Below are positions 1 to 6,470 of a stretch of 6,952 nt of DNA, in pieces; within the stretch, counting starts at the first letter, position 1; each line of letters starts with the position of its first letter. Under the pieces are notes generated by a model. The model did no database searches. It saw nothing but the letters and a program-made list of their open reading frames with translations, and was not told the DNA's origin. The stretch covers positions 1-6,952 of the forward strand of contig CAAEKP010000057.1 in NCBI GenBank assembly GCA_900756555.1, read 5' to 3'. The translations under genes and the position numbers were made by a program. This DNA comes from Peptococcaceae bacterium (GTDB taxonomy: Bacteria > Bacillota > Peptococcia > Peptococcales > Peptococcaceae).

Positions 1-96
1 CTCGCGGTGGACACCCTTGAGGTTCCGCTATTGCCTTCCCGCTACGGGGCGGCTTCGGGACTTCCACCCTTTAGACTGCGCCCATGCTGGGCGCAC
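1..96 (-). mobile_element. Group II intron, 5' end (domain I start), partial
   Basis: Read on the minus strand, the sequence from 96 leftwards opens with GTGCG, the consensus 5' end of group II introns. It continues with a perfect 8-bp hairpin (77-84 with 88-95), then the GGGTGGAAGTCCC block and, near the window edge, AAGGGTGTCCACC. I recognise this order of blocks as the beginning of domain I of bacterial group II intron ribozymes that usually encode an LtrA-type reverse transcriptase/maturase. Only 96 nt are visible; the rest of the ribozyme and any maturase gene lie to the left of the window. The insertion point is four bases beyond the T-run of the nifJ terminator. Insertion just after a terminator hairpin is the known habit of class C introns, but the class cannot be fixed from this piece. 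Short reading frames crossing this segment are by-products of the RNA structure. Confidence 0.8.
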
Positions 97-100
97 TGAC

Positions 101-131
101 AAAAGAGCCCCCGTCAAATCACGGGAGCTCT
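101..131 (-). terminator. Rho-independent terminator of nifJ
   Basis: An 11-bp stem (104-114 with 121-131, 6-nt loop) is followed on the minus strand by TTTT. The only irregular pair (109/126) is a G-U wobble in the minus-strand RNA but a C-A mismatch in the plus-strand RNA, which supports minus-strand function. It lies 35 bp after the nifJ stop codon and directly before the intron start. Confidence 0.85.
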
Positions 132-166
132 CAGCCCAACTATCAAAAATCAGCGTTCGATAGTGA

Positions 167-3100
167 TTATTTATTTGCCATTTCAACGTAAGTCTGATAT
201 CTGGCAATGCTGTCCTCTTTGGCCTGTTCAAACAGTGCTTCTGCAGTGTCTGGGAACAGTTTTGCCAAAGCGGTGTAGCGGGTTTCAGTGTTCAGGAAAT
301 CACGGAACAAATCAGAGTTTGGTTCTTTGGAGTCCAGAATGAATGGATTTTTACCTTCTGCTTTTAATTCTGGATTGTATCTCCACAGATGCCAGTAGCC
401 ACATTCAACCGCTTTTTTCATCTGGTTCATTGGGTTCGCCAGACCGCCTTTGATGCCATGGTTGATGCAGGTTGCATAAGCGATAATCAGGGATGGACCG
501 TCATAAGCTTCTGCTTCAGCGATTGCTTTGATTGCCTGATTCATGTTAGCACCCATTGCAATCTGTGCCACATATACGTTGCCGTAAGCAGTGTTCATCA
601 TGCCCAGGTCTTTTTTCTTGGAGCGTTTACCGCTGGCAGCAAATTTAGCAATTGCAGCGGTTGGTGTTGCTTTAGATGCCTGACCGCCCGTGTTGGAGTA
701 AACTTCGGTATCGAATACCAGAACGTTTACATTTTCACCGGATGCCAGTACATGGTCTAAGCCGCCGTAACCGATATCGTAAGCCCAGCCGTCACCACCA
801 AAGATCCACTGTGAACGTTTGATCAGGTGATCTTCGTATACTGCGATTGCCTGTAATGCTGGAGCTGTTGCATCTTTCAGCATTGGCAGCAGAGCGTCGG
901 TTGCTTTTTTGCTTTCTTCGTAATTATCTTTGTTATCTAACCACAGCTGGATTGCTTCTTTTGCTTCTGCAGCAATGTCTGCTTCCAGTGCATCTTTCAT
1001 CAGACCAGTCAGTTTTGCACGGCACTGCTGATGTGCTTTCAGCATCCCTAAGCCAAATTCTGCGTTGTTTTCAAACAGAGAGTTTGCCCAGGCTGGCCCT
1101 CTGCCCTGCGCATTGGTGCAGTATGGCATACATGGTGCAGATGCGCCCCAGATGGAGGAGCAGCCGGTTGCATTGGCAATTACCATGCGGTCACCAAACA
1201 ACTGAGTAACCAGCTTGGCATAAGGTGTTTCGCCGCAGCCTGCGCAAGCACCGGAGAATTCCAGTAATGGCTGACGGAACTGAGAACCTTTCAGAGTTTT
1301 TACGTTGGTCAAATCTGCTTTGTTCGAGATTTTGTGCATTGCATAGTTCCAGTTGCCGCGCTGTTCTGCTACTGCTTCTTCTACCGGCTGCATTACCAGA
1401 GCTTTTTCTTTGGCTGGACATACGTTTACGCAGCTGCCGCAACCAGTACAATCCATTGGTGTTACCTGAATACGGAAGGTCATTCCTTCAAATTCTTTGC
1501 CGTTGGCTTTGATGGTGGTCATGCCTTCTGGTTTGTTTGCTTCTTCTTCTGCATTCAGCACAAATGGACGAATGCAGGCATGTGGACAAACATAGGAACA
1601 CTGGTTACACTGGATACATTTATCTGGCTGCCACTGTGGAACATCAATAGCAATCATACGTTTTTCAAAGCGGGATGTACCCATTGGGAAGGTACCATCT
1701 TCTCTGCCTCTGAAGCTGCTTACCGGCAGTTTGTCACCCTGCTGTGCATTCATTGGGTTTACAACTTCTTTTATGAATGCAGGAGTTGCCGGGCAACCGC
1801 CTTTTGCTGCTTCTTCAGCTTCTGCATTAGCCCAGGCTGCCGGAACATCTACTTTGTGCAGAGTTTCTACCGCTTTGTCTACTGCAGCATAGTTCATATT
1901 AACAACTTCGTCACCTTTTTTGCCATAGGTTTTCTTGATGGCAGCTTTCAGCAGTTCTGTTGCTTTTTCAAATGGAATAACATTTGTCAGTTTAAAGAAT
2001 GCTGTCTGTGTTACCATGTTGATTCTGTTTTTCAGACCAACTTCTCTGGCAATCTTCACAGCGTCAATGGTGTAGAAGTTAATGTTATTTTCAGCAATAT
2101 ATTTTTTCATTTTTGCCGGCAGTTCTTTTTCCAGCTCTGCCGCATCCCATGGACAGTTCAGCAGGAATGTGCCGCCCGGTTTCAAGCCTTCCAGAATGTC
2201 ATACTGGTTTACATAGCTTGTTTTATGGCAGGCAATGTAGTCAGCCTGGTCAAGCAGATAAGTAGAACGGATTTTGGAATGACCAAAACGCAGGTGGGAC
2301 ATGGTTACGCCGCCGGATTTTTTGGAGTCGTAAGCAAAGTAGCCCTGTGCATACATATCTGTGTTATCACCGATAATTTTGATAGCGTCTTTGTTGGCAC
2401 CAACGGTACCATCAGAGCCATAGCCCCAGAATTTGCAGCCGATTGTATCAGCTGGTGCTGTTACAACTGGCGCGCCAACTGGCAGGCTCAGATTGGTTAC
2501 ATCATCCACAATACCAACGGTAAAGCCGTTGCGTGGTTCAGCAGCTGCCAGATTTTCATAAACAGCAATCAGCTGAGCAGGTGTAACGTCTTTGGAACCT
2601 AAACCATAACGACCGCCAACAATCAGTGGACGTTCTGTTTTATCATAGTATACGTTACGGATATCTTCATACAGAGGTTCACCAACTGCACCCGGTTCTT
2701 TTGTACGGTCCAGAACAGAAATCCGTTTTACAGTAGCTGGCATTGCAGCTAAGAAGTGTTTTGCAGAGAATGGACGATACAGTCTTACTTTCAGCAGGCC
2801 AACCTTCTGTCCCTTTGCATTCAGATAATCTACCACTTCTTCTAATGCTTCACATACAGAGCCCATAGCAATCACTACGTTTTCCGCATCTGGAGCGCCA
2901 TAATAGTTAAATGGTCTGTAATCTCTGCCGGTCAGCTTGGAGATTTCGCCCATATATTCTTCAACAACATCAACAACATCTTCATAATAAACATTCCCGG
3001 CTTCTCTTGCCTGGAAGAAGATGTCTGGATTTTGCGCAGTCCCTTTTACTTTAGGGAACATTGGATTCAAACCGCGTTTACGGAAATCTTTTACGGCATC

Positions 3101-3694
3101 CATATCCACTAATTTTGCTAAATCATCATAATCCAGCACTTCGATTTTCTGAATTTCGTGAGAGGTGCGGAACCCGTCAAAGAAATGGATAAATGGTACG
3201 CGCGCTTTTAAAGTAGCCAAGTGTGCAACTGCACCCAAATCCATCGCTTCCTGTACGCTGCTGGAAGCCAGCATAGCAAAACCTGTCTGACGGCAAGCCA
3301 TAACGTCGGACTGATCGCCAAAAATAGATAATGCGTGGGTTGCAACTGTTCTGGCAGTTACATGGAATACGCATGGTAAAAATTCCCCAGCGATTTTATA
3401 CATCGTAGGCAGCATCAGCAATAACCCCTGAGATGCTGTATATGTGGAAGTCAGTGCACCACCGGATAAAGATCCGTGGATTGCACCTGCAGCGCCGGCT
3501 TCGGACTGCATTTCGACAACATTCACCTTTTGTCCAAAAATATTTTTTCTTCCCTGTGCGCTCCATTCATCAATCAGTTCAGCCATGGTAGATGATGGAG
3601 TGATTGGATAGATTGCCGCAACGTCAGTAAATGCATAAGATACGTGTGCTGCTGCTGTATTACCATCCATTGTTTTCATTGTTTTGCTCGCCAT
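167..3694 (-). CDS. nifJ: Pyruvate:ferredoxin (flavodoxin) oxidoreductase, single-chain homodimeric type
   Basis: A cytoplasmic enzyme that oxidises pyruvate with CoA to acetyl-CoA and CO2 and reduces ferredoxin; it is the central step of anaerobic pyruvate use. The 1175-residue protein shows the full domain order. The N-terminal pyruvate/thiamine part has YPITPSS (30-36), Glu65 and Arg115, matching Thr31/Glu64/Arg114 of the Desulfovibrio africanus enzyme with a one-residue offset. A transketolase C-like part follows (about 260-410), then the gamma/EKR region (about 420-650). A two-cluster ferredoxin domain has Cys693/696/699/703 and Cys749/752/755/759. The C-terminal thiamine-binding part has GDG at 967-969, SNTGGQ at 1000-1005, and the third cluster's cysteines Cys817, 820, 845 and 1076. 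It lacks the roughly 50-residue C-terminal extension of the 1232-residue D. africanus protein, as many clostridial enzymes do. The ATG at 3694 is chosen because GGGAGG stands 7 nt upstream; an in-frame ATG 15 codons earlier has no such site. It is intact and has its own promoter and terminator. Confidence 0.97.
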   Translation of the reverse strand: MASKTMKTMDGNTAAAHVSYAFTDVAAIYPITPSSTMAELIDEWSAQGRKNIFGQKVNVVEMQSEAGAAGAIHGSLSGGALTSTYTASQGLLLMLPTMYKIAGEFLPCVFHVTARTVATHALSIFGDQSDVMACRQTGFAMLASSSVQEAMDLGAVAHLATLKARVPFIHFFDGFRTSHEIQKIEVLDYDDLAKLVDMDAVKDFRKRGLNPMFPKVKGTAQNPDIFFQAREAGNVYYEDVVDVVEEYMGEISKLTGRDYRPFNYYGAPDAENVVIAMGSVCEALEEVVDYLNAKGQKVGLLKVRLYRPFSAKHFLAAMPATVKRISVLDRTKEPGAVGEPLYEDIRNVYYDKTERPLIVGGRYGLGSKDVTPAQLIAVYENLAAAEPRNGFTVGIVDDVTNLSLPVGAPVVTAPADTIGCKFWGYGSDGTVGANKDAIKIIGDNTDMYAQGYFAYDSKKSGGVTMSHLRFGHSKIRSTYLLDQADYIACHKTSYVNQYDILEGLKPGGTFLLNCPWDAAELEKELPAKMKKYIAENNINFYTIDAVKIAREVGLKNRINMVTQTAFFKLTNVIPFEKATELLKAAIKKTYGKKGDEVVNMNYAAVDKAVETLHKVDVPAAWANAEAEEAAKGGCPATPAFIKEVVNPMNAQQGDKLPVSSFRGREDGTFPMGTSRFEKRMIAIDVPQWQPDKCIQCNQCSYVCPHACIRPFVLNAEEEANKPEGMTTIKANGKEFEGMTFRIQVTPMDCTGCGSCVNVCPAKEKALVMQPVEEAVAEQRGNWNYAMHKISNKADLTNVKTLKGSQFRQPLLEFSGACAGCGETPYAKLVTQLFGDRMVIANATGCSSIWGASAPCMPYCTNAQGRGPAWANSLFENNAEFGLGMLKAHQQCRAKLTGLMKDALEADIAAEAKEAIQLWLDNKDNYEESKKATDALLPMLKDATAPALQAIAVYEDHLIKRSQWIFGGDGWAYDIGYGGLDHVLASGENVNVLVFDTEVYSNTGGQASKATPTAAIAKFAASGKRSKKKDLGMMNTAYGNVYVAQIAMGANMNQAIKAIAEAEAYDGPSLIIAYATCINHGIKGGLANPMNQMKKAVECGYWHLWRYNPELKAEGKNPFILDSKEPNSDLFRDFLNTETRYTALAKLFPDTAEALFEQAKEDSIARYQTYVEMANK

Positions 3695-3701
3695 GAATAT
3701 T

Positions 3702-3707
3702 CCTCCC
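3702..3707 (-). promoter_or_regulatory. Ribosome binding site that fixes the nifJ start
   Basis: GGGAGG on the minus strand with a 7-nt gap to the ATG at 3694. This rules out the longer in-frame start at 3739, which would add 15 residues that do not look like the family's N-terminus. Confidence 0.85.
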
Positions 3708-3730
3708 AATTCCTCAAAGAGATTAAATCT

Positions 3731-3756
3731 GATAAACAATTAAAATAATGTTCATC
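3731..3756 (-). repeat. Inverted repeat in the nifJ leader
   Basis: Arms GATAAACA (3731-3738) and TGTTCATC (3749-3756) pair at 7 of 8 positions with a 10-nt spacer. If transcription starts near 3762, this would fold at the very 5' end of the nifJ mRNA, as a stabilising 5' stem or as a protein-binding site. It is AT-rich, so chance is a real possibility. Confidence 0.3.
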
Positions 3757-3761
3757 AAATT

Positions 3762-3786
3762 TAACCTTAGTTTATCATATAGGTTA
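3762..3786 (-). promoter_or_regulatory. Operator-like inverted repeat over the nifJ -10 box
   Basis: Six-base arms TAACCT (3762-3767) and AGGTTA (3781-3786) are separated by 13 bp and enclose the proposed -10 element at 3769-3774. A repressor bound here would block the polymerase. I do not recognise the motif as a known Rex, Fnr or Fur site. This is a sequence observation with an inferred role. Confidence 0.35.
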
Positions 3787-3797
3787 GAGTATCACAA
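3769..3797 (-). promoter_or_regulatory. Probable sigma-A promoter of nifJ
   Basis: On the minus strand, TTGTGA (3792-3797) is followed after exactly 17 bp by TAAACT (3769-3774). This predicts a start near 3762 and a leader of about 68 nt before the nifJ ATG. The hexamers are near consensus and the position fits, but AT-rich intergenic DNA produces such matches by chance. Confidence 0.5.
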
Positions 3798-3818
3798 CCA
3801 TTTTTTTTAAATTATATC

Positions 3819-3847
3819 TTGCGCCGGAAAAATTATTTTAGTATTAT
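3819..3847 (+). promoter_or_regulatory. Candidate promoter of the sulfite reductase-like gene
   Basis: TTGCGC (3819-3824), a 17-bp spacer and TATTAT (3842-3847) would start transcription about 100 nt before the gene at 3956. A better -10 box, TATAAT at 3847-3852, lies in the same perfect 12-bp palindrome (3842-3853) but has no well-spaced -35. The divergent nifJ promoter lies just to the left, so the two core promoters are about 20 bp apart back to back. Confidence 0.35.
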
Positions 3848-3955
3848 ATAATAAGAGAGATTGCGGTATATTTCACATTACACGGCTCTCCCCATTCACC
3901 AAAATACATCTGTACTATTACAGTATCAAACTAATTTTCATAAGGAGTGTTATTT

Positions 3956-4624
3956 ATGATTCAAGAATCCGCTCGTACAGGTATTGTACAAAAGGACAAA
4001 GAAACCGTTGCTTTGATTCCAGAAATTAAATTTGGGATGATGACACCAGACGATCTGGAAAAATTTGCGGCAGTATCCCGCAAATATGAAATTCCTGTAA
4101 TTAAAATCACTTCTGCGCAGCGTATCGCGCTGGTAGGCGTAAAGCCTCAGCATGTAGAAGCTATCTGGAACGAATTGGGCATGGAACCCGGGCATGGTCT
4201 GGGAACTGGGCTGAACTATGTGCAATCCTGCCCTGGCACCGCTGTGTGTCGTTTAGGACAGCGAGACTCCATGGGTATGGCTGAACGCATCTATGATCTG
4301 GTAAAATCCATCGGCATTGAAACAAAACTGAAATTTGGTGTTTCCGGCTGCCCACTGGCCTGTGGCGAAGGAATTATCCGTGATATCGGCATTTTTGGCA
4401 AAAAAGCTACCGGCTGGACTGTACAGATTGGTGGTAACTCTGGTCTGAACGCCCGCTTAGGCGATGTATTGGCAAAAGATTTAGACGATGAGCAGTTAAT
4501 TGAAGTTATCACCAAACTGATGATATACTACAAAGAAAACATGAAAACAAAAGAAAGAATGTATCGCTTTGTACCACGTATGGGCGGCGTAGATGCCATC
4601 AAAAAAGCACTGGGCTTAGAATAA
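3956..4624 (+). CDS. Small siroheme [4Fe-4S] sulfite/nitrite reductase-like protein
   Basis: A 222-residue cytoplasmic protein with the N-terminal ferredoxin-like half-domain (about 20-80) followed by the siroheme/[4Fe-4S] domain. The cluster and siroheme signature is complete: Cys92-x5-Cys98 and Cys132-x3-Cys136, in CPGTAVC and CPLAC. Its size and plan match the small monomeric assimilatory-type sulfite reductases described from Desulfovibrio vulgaris (about 218 residues) and the short siroheme reductase-like proteins of methanogens and anaerobic Firmicutes. The two-repeat CysI/NirA enzymes are about twice as long. The family can reduce sulfite to sulfide in vitro; the physiological substrate and electron donor here are unknown. 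The ATG is preceded by AAGGAG (3942-3947) with an 8-nt gap; the GTG at 3947 overlaps that site and is rejected. The gene appears monocistronic, divergent from nifJ, and is followed by its own terminator. No partner reductase or siroheme synthesis gene is visible. Confidence 0.88.
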   Translation: MIQESARTGIVQKDKETVALIPEIKFGMMTPDDLEKFAAVSRKYEIPVIKITSAQRIALVGVKPQHVEAIWNELGMEPGHGLGTGLNYVQSCPGTAVCRLGQRDSMGMAERIYDLVKSIGIETKLKFGVSGCPLACGEGIIRDIGIFGKKATGWTVQIGGNSGLNARLGDVLAKDLDDEQLIEVITKLMIYYKENMKTKERMYRFVPRMGGVDAIKKALGLE

Positions 4625-4646
4625 GCGTAATCTTTTATCTAAATAT

Positions 4647-4685
4647 AAAAAAAGCAGATTGTTTTCATTACAGTCTGCTTTTTTT
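4647..4685 (+). terminator. Rho-independent terminator after the sulfite reductase-like gene
   Basis: A 15-bp A/T-flanked stem (4647-4661 with 4671-4685, 9-nt loop) ends in seven T's, 22 bp after the stop codon. The single irregular pair (4659/4673) is a U-G wobble in plus-strand RNA and an A-C mismatch in minus-strand RNA, so it is tuned to the plus strand. The A-run on the other side gives a T-run on the minus strand, so it could also stop transcripts arriving from the convergent gene pair at 4898-6291. Confidence 0.9.
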
Positions 4686-4897
4686 CTGTCAATCCGGCCT
4701 TCTATCTTTATTTGTACTATTTTTCACAGTATCTTTTTACTTTGCCTGCATTCCCCCCTCTGTTGAACATTTTCCGACCTATGCGCACAAGTGTCCACTG
4801 TATACAATACGCATAATTATCCATTCTTACATTGTACACACGTTGATGAAGAAGATGGTTTATACTCTTTGCGCATAAACTCATACCGAACACAACT
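4686..4897. other. Intergenic region with scattered TATGCG motifs, no convincing gene
   Basis: No gene with a ribosome site or recognisable product is seen. It holds TATGCGCA (4780-4787), CGCATA (4810-4815) and TGCGCATA (4870-4877): the outer two are exact inverted copies of an 8-mer and the middle is a 6-base half. If the gene pair to the right has no nearer terminator, this is its 3' untranslated region, ending at 4647-4685. A 63-codon minus-strand frame (4717-4908) has no ribosome site and overlaps the end of the upstream gene. Confidence 0.4.
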
Positions 4898-5752
4898 TTA
4901 CAATACAAATATTTTCTCCAACTGCTGCTGTTGAAGCCCTAAATCAATACGCACTGCAATATTTCTGGCATCCTGCTCCAAATATTCTTGCAGAGGCAAA
5001 GCATTCTGATAATATTGCTTCACCAAATTTCCAATCAAAATTTTAATAATTTGTTCTAACTCATCCAACGAATAGTTTTCTAATGCTGCTGTAATCTGCC
5101 GATAATCCTGCTGGTTCAATGTTTTGGCATGAAACGATTCGCCCAGCAACAGATGCCCGATGGTATTGGTCAAAACAATATCGCAGATATTTTCTACCAT
5201 GTACCTGTAATCTGCACAATATTGTTCCAACACGGACTGCACATACGAATCCGCAAATTGCTGTAAAAATTGCTGTTCCAGCTGCACGCCGCACAGATAC
5301 TGATAAACAGCATCCACACCACATAAATTGTTCTGCGGATACAATAACGGATAATCTAAGGTCAATATCGTATCCTGTGGACAATAGCGTACATCATACC
5401 ATTTTAAAAATGCCGGTATTCCTTTCTGTATGGTATCTTGCAGACAAATTACACCATAACTCATAAAATCAACAGAAATTTCATTAAATATGCGACTCAC
5501 AGCCTCTGCTTTTTTCTGTACAAGTTCCATCCCAATCCGATATTGCTGCTTCACTGACAAATTTCCATCCGCCAGGTAATCCTGCCCTGCATTCCGATAT
5601 TCCTCCAGACAATACAGAACAGCTTCCATAAAAGATTGCGCTTTCTCATAAGTGACAGATGTGCTATCGCATCCGGTATAGCGCTGTGCCAAATCTGCCA
5701 CAATCGGAACCAGTTCTTCCATTTGATAGTCTGATTGATAGCTCAAACTCAT
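4898..5752 (-). CDS. DUF6179-like protein of unknown function
   Basis: A soluble-looking, mostly helical 284-residue protein with no signal peptide or membrane segment. I recognise the pattern ELVPIVADLAQRYTG (about 13-27), STSVTYEKAQSFMEAVLYC (about 30-48), then KGIPAFLKWYD (110-120) and LDYPLLYP (132-139) as the family I know as DUF6179. No biochemical role is known to me. My recollection is that some family members are much longer, so this may be a short form; the reading frame ends cleanly at 4898 with a glutamine-rich tail and I see no continuation in another frame. It follows the DUF6323-like gene with a one-base TAATG overlap, so the two are almost certainly co-translated. The start is not settled: the ATG at 5752 has its GGAGG only 2 nt away, whereas the in-frame TTG at 5746 has an ideal 8-nt gap. 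A still longer frame from 5806 has no ribosome site. Confidence 0.75.
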   Translation of the reverse strand: MSLSYQSDYQMEELVPIVADLAQRYTGCDSTSVTYEKAQSFMEAVLYCLEEYRNAGQDYLADGNLSVKQQYRIGMELVQKKAEAVSRIFNEISVDFMSYGVICLQDTIQKGIPAFLKWYDVRYCPQDTILTLDYPLLYPQNNLCGVDAVYQYLCGVQLEQQFLQQFADSYVQSVLEQYCADYRYMVENICDIVLTNTIGHLLLGESFHAKTLNQQDYRQITAALENYSLDELEQIIKILIGNLVKQYYQNALPLQEYLEQDARNIAVRIDLGLQQQQLEKIFVL

Positions 5753-6291
5753 TACCTCCAGCCGCAAAGTTCCTGTAACGCCTCTAAATATAAGGAGCGA
5801 TCCCAACGCCGCACCAAATCAAATTGTTCAAACTTTCCTTTGCCCTGCGTGTACGTGTAATCACGGTAACCTGCCCGTATTGCCTGCGCAAAAATTTCCA
5901 GACAAGTGCCGCCCAGATACTCTAAATCACCGTAGCAAACCGTGTCAAATTGTTCCCGCATAAAATTCAGCAGCTCTTCATCAGTGATTTCATCCTGCAT
6001 CTCGTTTTTATACACCAAAAATAATTCCTGCAATGCAATCAGCGTGTCTACATAGTTGCTTTGTCGAATATATGGCGAGCTGCAAAAAGTATGAATAATC
6101 TGTGGCAATACAGTAGCTCCAAATTCTACACGCCGTTCTTTTTTTAGAATATTGTTCTTCTCTGCCACCAATAATTTTGCATCCTGTTCCGACAGTACAA
6201 GCCCAAACTGTTCCGTATACTGATTGGTTTCCTCCACTTGCTTTAACTGCGCCTGTCCCTGCATGATTTCTAACCAGTTCTGTTTTTCCAT
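5752..6291 (-). CDS. DUF6323-like protein of unknown function
   Basis: A 179-residue soluble, charged, helical protein without signal peptide or membrane segments. The central stretch, with LVLSEQDAKLLV (31-42), RRVEFGATVLPQIIHTFC (53-70), SSPYI (71-75), NYVDTLIALQELFLVYKNE (79-97) and DLEYLGGTCLE (122-132), matches my memory of the Firmicutes family DUF6323. That family is typically encoded directly before a DUF6179 gene, as here. No catalytic motif is visible and I cannot assign a function. The ATG at 6291 is chosen because AGGAGG lies 7 nt upstream; the GTG at 6297 is only 1 nt from that site. The stop codon TAA overlaps the next gene's ATG by one base, implying translational coupling and perhaps a fixed-ratio complex (inference). 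A TATACT at 6317-6322 could be its -10 box, but no good -35 accompanies it. Confidence 0.78.
   Translation of the reverse strand: MEKQNWLEIMQGQAQLKQVEETNQYTEQFGLVLSEQDAKLLVAEKNNILKKERRVEFGATVLPQIIHTFCSSPYIRQSNYVDTLIALQELFLVYKNEMQDEITDEELLNFMREQFDTVCYGDLEYLGGTCLEIFAQAIRAGYRDYTYTQGKGKFEQFDLVRRWDRSLYLEALQELCGWR
5755..5759 (-). promoter_or_regulatory. Ribosome binding site inside the DUF6323-like gene, awkwardly close to the next ATG
   Basis: GGAGG covers the last sense codons of the upstream gene. Only 2 nt separate it from the overlapping ATG (5752-5750), but 8 nt separate it from the in-frame TTG (5746-5744). Either the downstream gene starts at TTG, or ribosomes finishing the first gene re-initiate at TAATG without needing standard spacing. 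Confidence 0.6.
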
Positions 6292-6298
6292 CGCCACG

Positions 6299-6304
6299 CC
6301 TCCT
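6299..6304 (-). promoter_or_regulatory. Ribosome binding site that fixes the DUF6323-like start
   Basis: AGGAGG on the minus strand stands 7 nt before the ATG at 6291 and 1 nt before the GTG at 6297, so the shorter 179-residue product is preferred. Confidence 0.85.
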
Positions 6305-6348
6305 ATCGTGATAGACAGTATACAGCCAAACAGGATGTACTACCAGTC

Positions 6349-6380
6349 TTGAAAAATTGCCCAATTTGTGGTATTATAAT
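6349..6380 (+). promoter_or_regulatory. Plus-strand promoter-like sequence with no gene downstream
   Basis: TTGAAA (6349-6354), a 17-bp spacer and TATTAT (6372-6377), overlapped by a perfect TATAAT (6375-6380). A start near 6385 would fall inside the terminator hairpin beginning at 6384, so any RNA would be about 35 nt. It may be a remnant of a lost unit, a decoy, or chance. Confidence 0.35.
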
Positions 6381-6383
6381 GGT

Positions 6384-6419
6384 GAAGAAAGGGAGAAAAA
6401 TAGTCCTTTCTTCTTTTTT
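6384..6419 (+). terminator. Plus-strand terminator-like hairpin
   Basis: A 10-bp stem (6384-6393 with 6404-6413; 9 Watson-Crick pairs plus one U-G wobble valid only on the plus strand) with a 10-nt loop is followed by TTTTTT (6414-6419). No plus-strand gene ends nearby, so it may protect the upstream region from antisense transcription or be what is left of a former gene or leader. Confidence 0.55.
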
Positions 6420-6470
6420 ATTTGTTGGAAACAGCCTGTAGAAAAAACACCACAAAATATACCGAATCAT

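Noticed and set aside
28..231. A 67-codon minus-strand open frame
   Set aside because: It overlaps the end of nifJ, the terminator and the group II intron start, which fully explain the sequence.
1334..2602. A 422-codon plus-strand open frame opposite nifJ
   Set aside because: It lies wholly antisense to a complete, well-conserved nifJ. Its composition is rich in Cys, Phe and His, as expected from reading biased codons backwards, and it resembles no protein.
3792..3797. TTGTGA as a Rex redox-sensor half-site in the nifJ promoter
   Set aside because: The matching inverted TCACAA half at the required spacing is missing, so it is better read as a -35 element.
3762..3808. Hairpin TAACCT/AGGTTA followed by eight T's as a plus-strand terminator
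   Set aside because: The T-run starts 14 bp or more after the short 6-bp stem, too far for intrinsic termination; there is no plus-strand gene before it. An operator role is more likely.
4717..4908. A 63-codon minus-strand open frame downstream of the DUF6179-like gene
   Set aside because: No ribosome site, overlaps the upstream gene's end, and the product looks random. I also tested it as a frameshifted continuation of the upstream protein and saw no family-like sequence.
6298..6330. Promoter for the DUF6323/DUF6179-like pair with -10 TATACT at 6317-6322
   Set aside because: Position is suitable, but no acceptable -35 hexamer lies 16-18 bp upstream and the TG extension is not correctly spaced, so I do not list it as a feature.
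6379..6441. A 20-codon plus-strand frame starting at ATGGTGAAG
   Set aside because: No ribosome site, its ATG overlaps the -10 box, and the terminator hairpin lies within it.
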